Shown here: positions 1 through 4,906 of the stretch, piece by piece
Layout of the letters: each line of letters opens with the position of its first letter
Position numbering within the stretch: position 1 is the first letter of the stretch
Origin: Actinotignum schaalii
GTDB taxonomy: Bacteria; Actinomycetota; Actinomycetes; Actinomycetales; Actinomycetaceae
Direction of reading: 5' to 3'
Length of the DNA stretch: 5,710 nt
Assembly (NCBI GenBank): GCA_946222725.1
Contig: CAMIHT010000110.1
Coordinates: 1-5,710, forward strand
Position numbers and translations under genes: made by a program
The notes under the pieces: model-generated
Told to the model about the DNA's origin: nothing
The model's input: only the letters and a program-made list of their open reading frames with translations
The model's database searches: none

Positions 1-588
1 CACCTGGGCTACCTCGCTATCGGGTTCCGCTGCCGCGAGTGCCTCAAATTCGGCTTCCGCAGCGTCGAGGTCGCCCCGGTCCAGGGCTTCAAGAGCCGCC
101 AGGTGGTGGGGATTGACGGGTGCTTCGCCCGCTTCATCGGCTTTCCCGCTCACCCGGCCGGCCACGCCGGCACGGTTGGCCGCAGCCAGAAGTTGGTTGA
201 CGAGTTCGGTGAGCTGCGCCGTGGTGGGTGCCCCCTGGAAAAGCGGAACGGGTTGACCGCCGACAAGCGCGATACCCATGGGGATGGTCCGCACCCCGAA
301 AGCCTGGACGAGTTCCGCTTCGGTGCTGGCGTTGACCACCGCGATACGGATCTGGCCATCGCGCCGGCGTGCTTCGCCTTCCAGGGTGGTTCCCAGCTCG
401 CCGGCCTCGCCGTCGGCCACAAAAAGCACGATAACCGGAACCTGCGCGGAGAGCTGCACTTCGGCGTTGAGGCCGGCCGCGGTGAGGGTGGTCAGGTAAG
501 CACCGGGCACGGGGGCCGCGTTTTCCTGCTTCTTCGCCGCTGCCAGGGCCGCTAAATCGACCGGGCCGCGCATGGACATATCTGCCAT
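1..588 (-). CDS. ybbN: YbbN-like thioredoxin-fold/TPR protein, cysteine-free, 3' part beyond window
   Basis: The first 196 residues are visible and the frame runs open through base 1, so the C-terminus is missing; family members are usually near 300 residues. An N-terminal RGPVDLAAL motif (residues 7-15) is followed by a thioredoxin-like fold at about 28-136: strand VPVIVLF (50-56), the cis-proline loop VRTIPMG (99-105) and the GQPVPLFQG strand (111-119). A linker then leads into a TPR-like helical start from about 163. Where thioredoxins carry WCxxC there is only ADGEAGEL (58-65), and no cysteine occurs in the visible part, so it cannot be a dithiol oxidoreductase. Homologues are known as YbbN/CnoX-type proteins with chaperone or holdase roles in E. 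coli; a cytosolic chaperone or adaptor role here is inferred. The ATG at 588 sits one base after the lipoprotein stop and has a GGAGG at 598-594, so translation is probably coupled. Identification is by motif only. Confidence 0.88.
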   Translation of the reverse strand, partial: MADMSMRGPVDLAALAAAKKQENAAPVPGAYLTTLTAAGLNAEVQLSAQVPVIVLFVADGEAGELGTTLEGEARRRDGQIRIAVVNASTEAELVQAFGVRTIPMGIALVGGQPVPLFQGAPTTAQLTELVNQLLAAANRAGVAGRVSGKADEAGEAPVNPHHLAALEALDRGDLDAAEAEFEALAAAEPDSEVAQV

Positions 589-589
589 A

Positions 590-1615
590 TTAACCTCCGT
601 TCTGCACCGAGGTAAGCACCGGTTTCGATGCCGCTACCGTGGTGATCGTTGTGTTACCGGCGCCTACCGCCGGGATTTTCAGGGCCACGGTGAAGGAATA
701 GTTGAGGCGCATGGTTCCCTGAACCGTGACCTCAGTATTGGCCTGACCGGTGGCCAGCCCGGCAATTTTTGCGTCCGTGACCTTAATGGAGCCGCCCTGG
801 GCGGTGTGGCGGATTTCGAGGGCCTGATTGACCTGGAAAACGGTGAGGATGCCGCCGTCACTGGCGCGGAAACTCTCCGGGGTGGTTTGGGCCGGGCCGA
901 AGGCCTGGCTAACCGCGCCCACGCCCTGCACCGCGCCGGCCAGAGAGTCATAGGTCTGGGAGAGCTGGGTGCGCACCGCGTCCGGGGCACCCGGATCGGC
1001 ATCCGAGCCGTAGCTAAGAGCGCTTCCCTTGGCGTTGAGAGTACCGAGGTAGCCATCATGGGCGGCCTGGGGAGAAGCCACCGCGCCTTCGCCGTTATCT
1101 GCGGCCACGCGCTGCGCACCGGCCGGGCCGGCGGGAATTTCCGGGATGACGCTACCGGGCAGAATATCCATGGCCGCCCACAGCGCCCAATTTTCCCGGG
1201 CCGCACCCTGGGTAAAGACATTGAGTCCCTGGGAGGTGGTATTCGCCGGCCATTTCACCACCGCTAGTGCGCTGCGCGGGAAACCTTCCGCCCCGGAAAT
1301 TGCCACCGAATCAATGGTGGTGGAGAGCGCGGGCATGTCGTAGCTATCTGCCAGAATGCGTTTGAGCGCGTAGTGGGCGCTGCGTTCCACGCTGAAGGGG
1401 CCCGAACCGCGCCCGCTGAATTCTTCGGGGCTGGCCGCAGCATCGGCTTTGGTTAGCTGCTCGAAAATCGCGGGGGCGACCCGCTCGGTGAAGTGTTTAT
1501 CGGAAAGCGCGGCACGCGGGCTTGCCGGAGCCGGGGTGGGTTCCAGGACGACGGCGCTTGCCGAGCATCCGCCCAGTAATGCCAGTGCCGCGAGGGCGGC
1601 CAGGGCCTTACGCAT
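590..1615 (-). CDS. Putative secreted lipoprotein, 341 aa, function unknown
   Basis: The start at 1615 gives a classic lipoprotein signal: MRK, a hydrophobic Ala/Leu stretch (4-14) and lipobox L14-G15-G16-C17. C17 would be lipidated, and it is the only cysteine. A longer in-frame reading begins at 1810, but its 65 extra residues are Arg/Pro/Thr-rich and bury the signal, so I reject it. An AGGAAGGAA ribosome site (1630-1622) supports 1615. After a Pro/Ala linker (22-36), residues 37-165 form a mixed region ending in ENWALWAAMDILPGSVIPEI (141-160). Residues 215-335 look strand-rich, with VTDAKIAGL and NTEVTVQGTMRLNYSFTVAL. No catalytic motif or named fold is recognised. Actinobacterial lipoproteins of this layout exist under DUF names, and DUF8094 is a possible match from memory only. 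The gene overlaps the upstream membrane-protein gene by 8 bases and abuts the YbbN-like gene, so the three are co-transcribed. It probably sits on the outer face of the cytoplasmic membrane. Confidence 0.87.
   Translation of the reverse strand: MRKALAALAALALLGGCSASAVVLEPTPAPASPRAALSDKHFTERVAPAIFEQLTKADAAASPEEFSGRGSGPFSVERSAHYALKRILADSYDMPALSTTIDSVAISGAEGFPRSALAVVKWPANTTSQGLNVFTQGAARENWALWAAMDILPGSVIPEIPAGPAGAQRVAADNGEGAVASPQAAHDGYLGTLNAKGSALSYGSDADPGAPDAVRTQLSQTYDSLAGAVQGVGAVSQAFGPAQTTPESFRASDGGILTVFQVNQALEIRHTAQGGSIKVTDAKIAGLATGQANTEVTVQGTMRLNYSFTVALKIPAVGAGNTTITTVAASKPVLTSVQNGG
594..598 (-). promoter_or_regulatory. Ribosome binding site of the YbbN-like gene, inside the lipoprotein gene
   Basis: A perfect GGAGG lies five bases before the ATG at 588. 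It sits inside the last codons of the lipoprotein gene, whose TAA is at 592-590. Ribosomes ending the lipoprotein would stop on top of this start, which argues for coupling and fixes the start codon. Confidence 0.85.
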
Positions 1616-2963
1616 GGGTCGTTCCTTCCTCGTCGTCGTTCTGTGTGGGCTGTTCGGGTTCGCCGGGCTGCGCGGAGCTGGGCGCGCCGGCACTCGCGCG
1701 GGGCCGGTTTTGCCCCCAGATGGTCCACCAGCTTTGCGGATCGGATTCCGCGGCGGTATCGCTATCGCTACTGTTGTCGCCGGGGTTGTCCGCGTGGTTC
1801 GCGTCATCAAGTTCGGCAGGTTTGACCGGCACCCCGTCCTTCATCTGGATGGCGGGGAGGATTCCGGAATCTGCCGCGGCCTGCCATTCAGCGCGCGAGC
1901 CGCGGTACCCGGGTTCTTCATCCGGGCCCGGGAGTGTGGCCGCCGGTTCTTCAATTTCCGCTTCCTCGGTTGCTGGCTCTGCAGCCTCGGGGTCTTCCGC
2001 GGGCGTTTCTTCCGGAACCGATTCTTCTGCGGTGTTTTGTTCTGCGGCGGCTTCCGTACCTTCTTCCGGCTTTCCCTCCGGAGCTCCTTCCTCCGGAGCG
2101 ATCAGCTCGATGCGGTCAGCCGGATCGAGGGGGCGTTCGCGCAGTTCCTGGGCACGTGGGCTTTCCATGAGGATGCCCGCGCCCAGCGCTCCCCCGGTTG
2201 CCGCAACCCGGTCACCGGCAGCAGAATCCGCAGCGGCCCGAGCCGCGGCATCCGCGCCGGCGGCACCGCCAGTTGCCGCCGATACGGCCGGCATAATGGT
2301 CGTTTCATCCGCGGCCCGCTTCGCGCGCGACACACGCTCATCCTGCCCTGCTTGCACCTTCGCGGCGAAGGTGCGCTGCTCCTTGGTGGCGGTCATCAGC
2401 AATGCCACCCCGATAAGCCCCACAACAAGCCCGAGGAGACTCACGGGAAGAGACCAATTCCGCCCACCCGGTAGCGCCCAGGTGAGCTCCACCTGCGGAA
2501 GCGCTCCGGAGGACGTCTGCATAATGAGGGATTCCGCGCCCGGGGAGGTCACGGTGTAGGTGAATTCCACCTTCCCCTTGGCTTCTTCCTTGGAGAACCA
2601 CATATCCGAGGTGAGGACCTTGCCCGGGTCCGCTTCCCCCTGGGAGGTGGTCAGCGTCAATGCGGCGTCGTCGTTCATACCGGTAATGGTGGCGCCGGGT
2701 ACGCCCTCCGCGTACGCGAGCACGTCACCGGAAAAGCCGGCGCCTACGGAAATAGTGTCCTGCGCCGGGCCGGAGACGGCTACGTCCACATCGGTCCCGC
2801 CCATATCCAGAACGCCGGGGGCCGTAACGAGCACGCCTTTCCCGCTCGGCGCCACGGTGGCGGAGACGCTGGAGGCAGGCTTCCACACGGTGCCGAGCAA
2901 AATGCCCACCACCAGGATCGCCAAGCCCGCGAGCGCGAGACCGACTCCTCCGTTCTTCTTCAT
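1608..2963 (-). CDS. Two-TM membrane protein with extracytoplasmic domain and long acidic cytoplasmic tail, 451 aa, function unknown
   Basis: The start chosen at 2963 gives MKKNGG followed by a transmembrane segment (about 7-27). Next come a Val/Thr/Gly-rich, probably beta-sheet region (28-169) and a second transmembrane segment (about 171-191). After a basic patch (KEQR, RVSRAKR) there is a 260-residue tail. By the positive-inside rule, 28-169 faces outward and the tail is cytoplasmic. The tail has an Ala/Gly-rich part (225-265), a Glu/Pro/Ala-rich low-complexity stretch (290-350), then SRAEWQAAADSGILPAIQM (356-374) and an aromatic SWWTIWGQNRP (411-421). There is no enzyme motif and no family I recognise. 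Alternative starts are the adjacent ATG at 2966 and upstream in-frame TTG 3029 or ATG 3020; these would add a charged leader before the membrane segment. It is the first gene of the operon, and its last 8 bases contain the lipoprotein start, so the two proteins may work at the membrane together. Confidence 0.83.
   Translation of the reverse strand: MKKNGGVGLALAGLAILVVGILLGTVWKPASSVSATVAPSGKGVLVTAPGVLDMGGTDVDVAVSGPAQDTISVGAGFSGDVLAYAEGVPGATITGMNDDAALTLTTSQGEADPGKVLTSDMWFSKEEAKGKVEFTYTVTSPGAESLIMQTSSGALPQVELTWALPGGRNWSLPVSLLGLVVGLIGVALLMTATKEQRTFAAKVQAGQDERVSRAKRAADETTIMPAVSAATGGAAGADAAARAAADSAAGDRVAATGGALGAGILMESPRAQELRERPLDPADRIELIAPEEGAPEGKPEEGTEAAAEQNTAEESVPEETPAEDPEAAEPATEEAEIEEPAATLPGPDEEPGYRGSRAEWQAAADSGILPAIQMKDGVPVKPAELDDANHADNPGDNSSDSDTAAESDPQSWWTIWGQNRPRASAGAPSSAQPGEPEQPTQNDDEEGTTHA
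1622..1630 (-). promoter_or_regulatory. Ribosome binding site that fixes the lipoprotein start
   Basis: AGGAAGGAA reads on the minus strand six bases before the ATG at 1615. It lies within the last codons of the upstream membrane-protein gene and supports the lipoprotein start immediately before the signal peptide. Confidence 0.75.
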
Positions 2964-2966
2964 CAT

Positions 2967-2976
2967 TCCCCTTCTC
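2967..2976 (-). promoter_or_regulatory. Ribosome binding site of the membrane-protein gene
   Basis: GAGAAGGGGA precedes two adjacent ATG codons at 2966 and 2963. The four-base spacing to 2963 is workable and the one-base spacing to 2966 is too short, so 2963 is preferred. Confidence 0.6.
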
Positions 2977-3094
2977 ACTCCGGCTTGCGGCCCGGTACAA
3001 CCGCACCGGCGAAAGACCATCGACGACAATTCCTACGTTAAAACTACCGCGTGACCTGCTCGGTGGCGGAATTTTTCGGCGCAAGGCCGCGCTT

Positions 3095-3116
3095 TTAGGC
3101 TTAGAGAAAAGCCTAA
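3095..3116. repeat. 8-bp perfect inverted repeat, candidate operator
   Basis: TTAGGCTT (3095-3102) and AAGCCTAA (3109-3116) are perfect inverted copies around a six-base spacer. No T-tract follows and there is no gene end nearby, so a dimeric repressor site fits better than a terminator. The right arm overlaps the first unit of the adjacent 11-bp tandem repeat by four bases. Confidence 0.7.
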
Positions 3117-3134
3117 CCGTTATCTAACCGTTAT
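3113..3134. promoter_or_regulatory. Perfect 11-bp tandem repeat, probable response-regulator binding site
   Basis: CTAACCGTTAT occurs twice back to back, at 3113-3123 and 3124-3134. Read on the minus strand this is ATAAC, six bases, ATAAC. An 11-bp direct-repeat spacing is one helical turn and is the known arrangement for OmpR/PhoB-family response regulators. TAAC cores at this spacing also resemble, from memory, the MtrA boxes of corynebacteria and streptomycetes. The site overlaps a TATAAA on the plus strand. Which regulator binds is inference. Confidence 0.6.
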
Positions 3135-3137
3135 AAA
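3132..3137 (+). promoter_or_regulatory. Candidate minus 10 box (TATAAA) for the coiled-coil gene
   Basis: TATAAA is one mismatch from TATAAT. The matching minus 35 window (about 3109-3115, AAGCCTA) is poor, but the tandem repeat occupies it, as in activator-dependent promoters. It would give a 5' leader of about 120 bases. The three-base overlap with the second repeat unit could equally mean repression. Confidence 0.4.
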
Positions 3138-3155
3138 ACTCTGTTCCGGCCGATG

Positions 3156-3181
3156 GTGGTGAGCTCCACAGCGTTCACCAC
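3156..3181 (+). repeat. Strong hairpin in the putative 5' leader of the coiled-coil gene
   Basis: GTGGTGA (3156-3162) pairs perfectly with TCACCAC (3175-3181). Inside it GCT (3163-3165) pairs with AGC (3170-3172) around a CCAC loop, leaving a two-base GT bulge (3173-3174). That makes ten pairs in 26 bases. No T-run follows. It could be an mRNA 5' structure or a protein-binding site; no known riboswitch family is recognised. Confidence 0.55.
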
Positions 3182-3253
3182 ATGCCAAGCACTACCCCCA
3201 CCGGGCGCGCTGACCGGTAGGCTTAGGGCAGCAATTTCTATCCAGCAGCGCGC

Positions 3254-3260
3254 GGAGAGG
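3254..3260 (+). promoter_or_regulatory. Ribosome binding site of the coiled-coil gene
   Basis: GGAGAGG lies five bases before the ATG at 3266. It is a good match to the anti-Shine-Dalgarno sequence and fixes the start directly before the conserved DivIVA-type N-terminus. Confidence 0.85.
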
Positions 3261-3265
3261 GTGTT

Positions 3266-4606
3266 ATGGCGGATTTAGAACTGTTTCCAACAGTACGCAG
3301 GGGTTACGACAAAGCTCAGGTCGATGAACGCATTCACCAGCTGGCGGATGCGCTCGCCGAAGCTCGGTCGCGAGTAGCGGGTTTGGATGCGCAGGTTTTG
3401 CGTATGTCGGGTGAACTTACCGAATTGCACAGCCGTTTGCGCGAGGATGAACGCCCGTCCTATTCGGGCTTGGGCACCCGAGTGGAGCGACTGTTGCGCG
3501 GGGCGGAACAGCAAGCGATGGACGTCATGAGCCGGGCGAATGCTGATGCGGAGCTACTGGTCTCCCGGGCGCGCTCGCAGGCGGAAAATCTCACCTCCGC
3601 CGCGGAAAAAGAAGCGCAGGAAACTTTGGATACCTCGCGTACCGAGGCTGCTCAGGTGCGCCAGCGCGCCGAGGCGGAAGCCACCGAATTGACAACGACC
3701 TCGCGGCGCACGGCCGAGGAGCTGGTGACTTCGGCTCAGCGCGAAGCTGAGCGTTTGGAGGCGAAAATGCGTCACGATGAGGCCGAGCAGGCCACCCGGC
3801 TCACCCACGAGGAAGAGGAGCGGCGCGCCACTCTCGCCCAGGAATTGGCGCAGGCGCGTACCCGAGCCGAAGAGGAGGTCACGCAATTGCGCACCGAGGC
3901 GGAAACTGAGGTGGCACGTTTGCGGAGCGAAGCAGAGGCAGAGGTCGCGAAGATCCGCGCGGAGGCTGAACGTGAAGTTGCGCAATTGCGGGCGGATTCG
4001 GCCGCGGCCCGCGCGCGTTCCGATGAAGAATCGCGTACGGCCATGGCTAAGTTTGTCGACGACGCCGAGACTCGGGCTGCCAGTGCAGAACGCCGCCTGG
4101 CGGAAGCCACGAAGCGGGCTAATGCCCTGACATCCTCCTCGGAAGCTGAGGCAAGTGCGGCGTTGAGTGCAGCCCAGACCGAGGCCCGGGAACTGGTGAG
4201 CGCGGCCCGGGAAGACGCCGAGCGGATGCGCCGCGAAGCGCGTGAAGCCGCCGAAGAATCGCAGCGCCAGGCCGATGCCCACGTGGCGGGCCTGGAAGAG
4301 CAGCGGCGCACCCTCACCTCCTACCTGGAGGATATGCGCACTATGCTGGCCACCTCGAATATTCCGCTGGCCCTGGATGAAATCGTGGGCAGCGCTGAGG
4401 AACGTACCGCGGCGGAAGCAGCTGAAGCTGGTCAGGCTGGCGAGGCCGACGTTGCGACTTCGGGATCTGGAGCGGCTACCGAGAAAACGGATGCATCTTC
4501 CGCGAGCGAAACACAAGCCGGAGAACAGGCAGGAGATCAGTCTCCCGCAGCGGCAGAATCCAATACTGCCGGCGAAGACACCGAGGACGCCACCGACAAC
4601 CAGTAG
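3266..4606 (+). CDS. DivIVA-domain coiled-coil protein (Scy/FilP/Wag31-like cytoskeletal protein), 446 aa
   Basis: The N-terminus, LFPTVRRGYDKAQVDERI (6-23), is the DivIVA-type signature shared with streptomycete FilP and Scy and other actinobacterial DivIVA-domain proteins. A short coiled coil (about 20-62) and a Pro/Gly break (63-70) precede a very long Ala/Glu/Arg-rich coiled coil (about 72-350). Inside it, residues 202-245 form four 11-residue repeats with Val at 205, 216, 227 and 238. SYLEDMRTML (352-361) closes the rod. The tail from about 377 is acidic, Ala/Thr/Ser-rich and probably disordered. There are no membrane segments and no cysteines. Known relatives build cytoplasmic filaments or polar assemblies that guide cell-wall growth and division; that role here is family inference. 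At 446 residues it is longer than FilP-type proteins and far shorter than Scy. It stands alone on this strand, divergent from the envelope operon, and may share its control region. Confidence 0.88.
   Translation: MADLELFPTVRRGYDKAQVDERIHQLADALAEARSRVAGLDAQVLRMSGELTELHSRLREDERPSYSGLGTRVERLLRGAEQQAMDVMSRANADAELLVSRARSQAENLTSAAEKEAQETLDTSRTEAAQVRQRAEAEATELTTTSRRTAEELVTSAQREAERLEAKMRHDEAEQATRLTHEEEERRATLAQELAQARTRAEEEVTQLRTEAETEVARLRSEAEAEVAKIRAEAEREVAQLRADSAAARARSDEESRTAMAKFVDDAETRAASAERRLAEATKRANALTSSSEAEASAALSAAQTEARELVSAAREDAERMRREAREAAEESQRQADAHVAGLEEQRRTLTSYLEDMRTMLATSNIPLALDEIVGSAEERTAAEAAEAGQAGEADVATSGSGAATEKTDASSASETQAGEQAGDQSPAAAESNTAGEDTEDATDNQ
3869..4000 (+). repeat. Four tandem 33-bp units encoding 11-residue (hendecad) coiled-coil repeats
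   Basis: The units encode EEEVTQLRTEA, ETEVARLRSEA, EAEVAKIRAEA and EREVAQLRADS. Val, Leu/Ile and Arg fall at the same place in each, while codons differ. Selection has therefore kept the protein pattern rather than a recent DNA duplication. An 11-residue period favours a straight or slightly right-handed coiled coil, as described for Scy/FilP-type proteins. Confidence 0.8.
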
Positions 4607-4621
4607 TATCCCCTCACGAAC

Positions 4622-4708
4622 CGGCGGGGGCAGAGGTGTTTTTTCGAGGTGTACTTCGCACGTACAACATATGCACTACAGCTCTGAAAACACCCGGTTC
4701 CCCCGCCG
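4622..4708 (+). terminator. Large interrupted inverted repeat after the coiled-coil gene, possible bidirectional terminator
   Basis: CGGCGGGGG (4622-4630) pairs with CCCCCGCCG (4700-4708). After a 4/5-base internal loop, GGTGTTTT (4635-4642) pairs with AAAACACC (4687-4694). The stem begins 15 bases after the stop. The 44-base loop contains its own TGTAC/GTACA hairpin (4650-4666). Both arms end internally in T or A runs, so the T-tract is in the stem rather than after it, which is atypical for an intrinsic terminator. Confidence 0.5.
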
Positions 4709-4825
4709 ATACTCATGTGATTCTTGAGAGCCGTGTGATTCCCGAATCTCACGACGGTGGCCGCTCAGCGCTAGAACACAACTCCCGCGAATCGCAGCCG
4801 TGATGCATATACCTACCAACATAGT

Positions 4826-4874
4826 TTGAGGGCGTGGCCGGAGCACTTCTCGTGTCTCCCGGCCACGCACTCAA
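4826..4874 (-). terminator. Long hairpin terminator of the alpha/beta hydrolase gene, no T-tract
   Basis: GCGTGGCCGG (4832-4841) pairs perfectly with CCGGCCACGC (4859-4868). TTGAG (4826-4830) and CTCAA (4870-4874) extend the stem after one mismatch. It starts 27 bases after the hydrolase stop at 4901. No T-run follows in either direction, as is often seen for actinobacterial terminators. It faces both convergent genes and may stop read-through from either side. Confidence 0.65.
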
Positions 4875-4876
4875 GC

Positions 4877-4906
4877 GCAGTTAGCGCAAAAGCTCAGCAG
4901 TTAGCG
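4877..4906. repeat. 10-bp direct repeat spanning the hydrolase stop
   Basis: GCAGTTAGCG occurs at 4877-4886 and 4897-4906, exactly 20 bases apart. The second copy contains the hydrolase TAA codon (4903-4901). It may be a small local duplication. Confidence 0.5.

Larger units (their letters stand above)
2967..3265. promoter_or_regulatory. Divergent intergenic control region
   Basis: These 299 bases separate the minus-strand operon from the plus-strand coiled-coil gene and must carry promoters for both. I see no gene in them. The middle (about 3093-3140) is clearly AT-richer than the flanks. It holds an inverted repeat, an 11-bp tandem repeat and a TATAAA; a hairpin follows at 3156-3181 and a repeated TAGGCTTAG at 3218. 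No convincing minus 35/minus 10 pair for the operon could be picked out by eye. Confidence 0.7.
4607..4900. other. Convergent intergenic region without a credible gene
   Basis: These 294 bases lie between the ends of the coiled-coil gene and the hydrolase gene. They hold two large inverted repeats (4622-4708 and 4826-4874) and a small TGTAC/GTACA hairpin. TGTGATTC is repeated directly at 4716-4723 and 4734-4741, and a GATTC-CC-GAATC palindrome lies at 4737-4748. Short open frames here lack ribosome sites and cross the hairpins, so I call no gene. Confidence 0.65.

Noticed and set aside
572..1267. 231-residue plus-strand frame opposite the lipoprotein gene
   Set aside because: No ribosome site and Gly/Arg/His-rich composition; the minus strand has a lipobox and the operon structure.
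1616..1810. N-terminal extension of the lipoprotein to a start at 1810
   Set aside because: The extension is basic and low-complexity, overlaps the upstream gene by about 200 bases and would place the signal peptide internally.
1449..2559. Two long plus-strand open frames (1449-2474 and 1522-2559) opposite the membrane-protein and lipoprotein genes
   Set aside because: They are antisense to a gene with clear membrane segments and ribosome sites. Their translations are Arg/Ser/Ala/Pro-rich noise typical of the reverse frames of G/C-rich coding DNA.
2964..3029. N-terminal extension of the membrane protein to TTG 3029 or ATG 3020
   Set aside because: It adds an unlikely Cys/Arg-rich leader before the membrane segment, and a GAGAAGGGG site lies right before 2966/2963. 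Not fully excluded, since an AGGAA lies upstream of 3020.
3119..3134. DnaA box (GTTATCTAA, TTATAAA)
   Set aside because: Neither matches TTATCCACA closely enough, and the tandem 11-bp repeat explains the sequence better.
3173..3179. GTTCACC as a PHO-box unit of PhoP
   Set aside because: A PHO box needs two 11-bp direct units; the neighbouring units do not match, and the bases belong to the GTGGTGA/TCACCAC hairpin.
3218..3223. TAGGCT as a minus 10 box for the coiled-coil gene
   Set aside because: It fits only TAnnnT and the minus 35 window (about 3195-3200, CCCCCA) has no resemblance to TTGACA; it is more notable as a repeat of TAGGCTTAG.
3554..4516. 320-residue minus-strand frame opposite the coiled-coil gene
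   Set aside because: It is a shadow of a strongly periodic Ala/Glu/Arg coding sequence; the plus strand has the DivIVA signature and ribosome site.
4676..4870. 64-residue minus-strand small frame in the convergent spacer
   Set aside because: No ribosome site, it starts within the terminator hairpin, and its composition resembles no known small protein.
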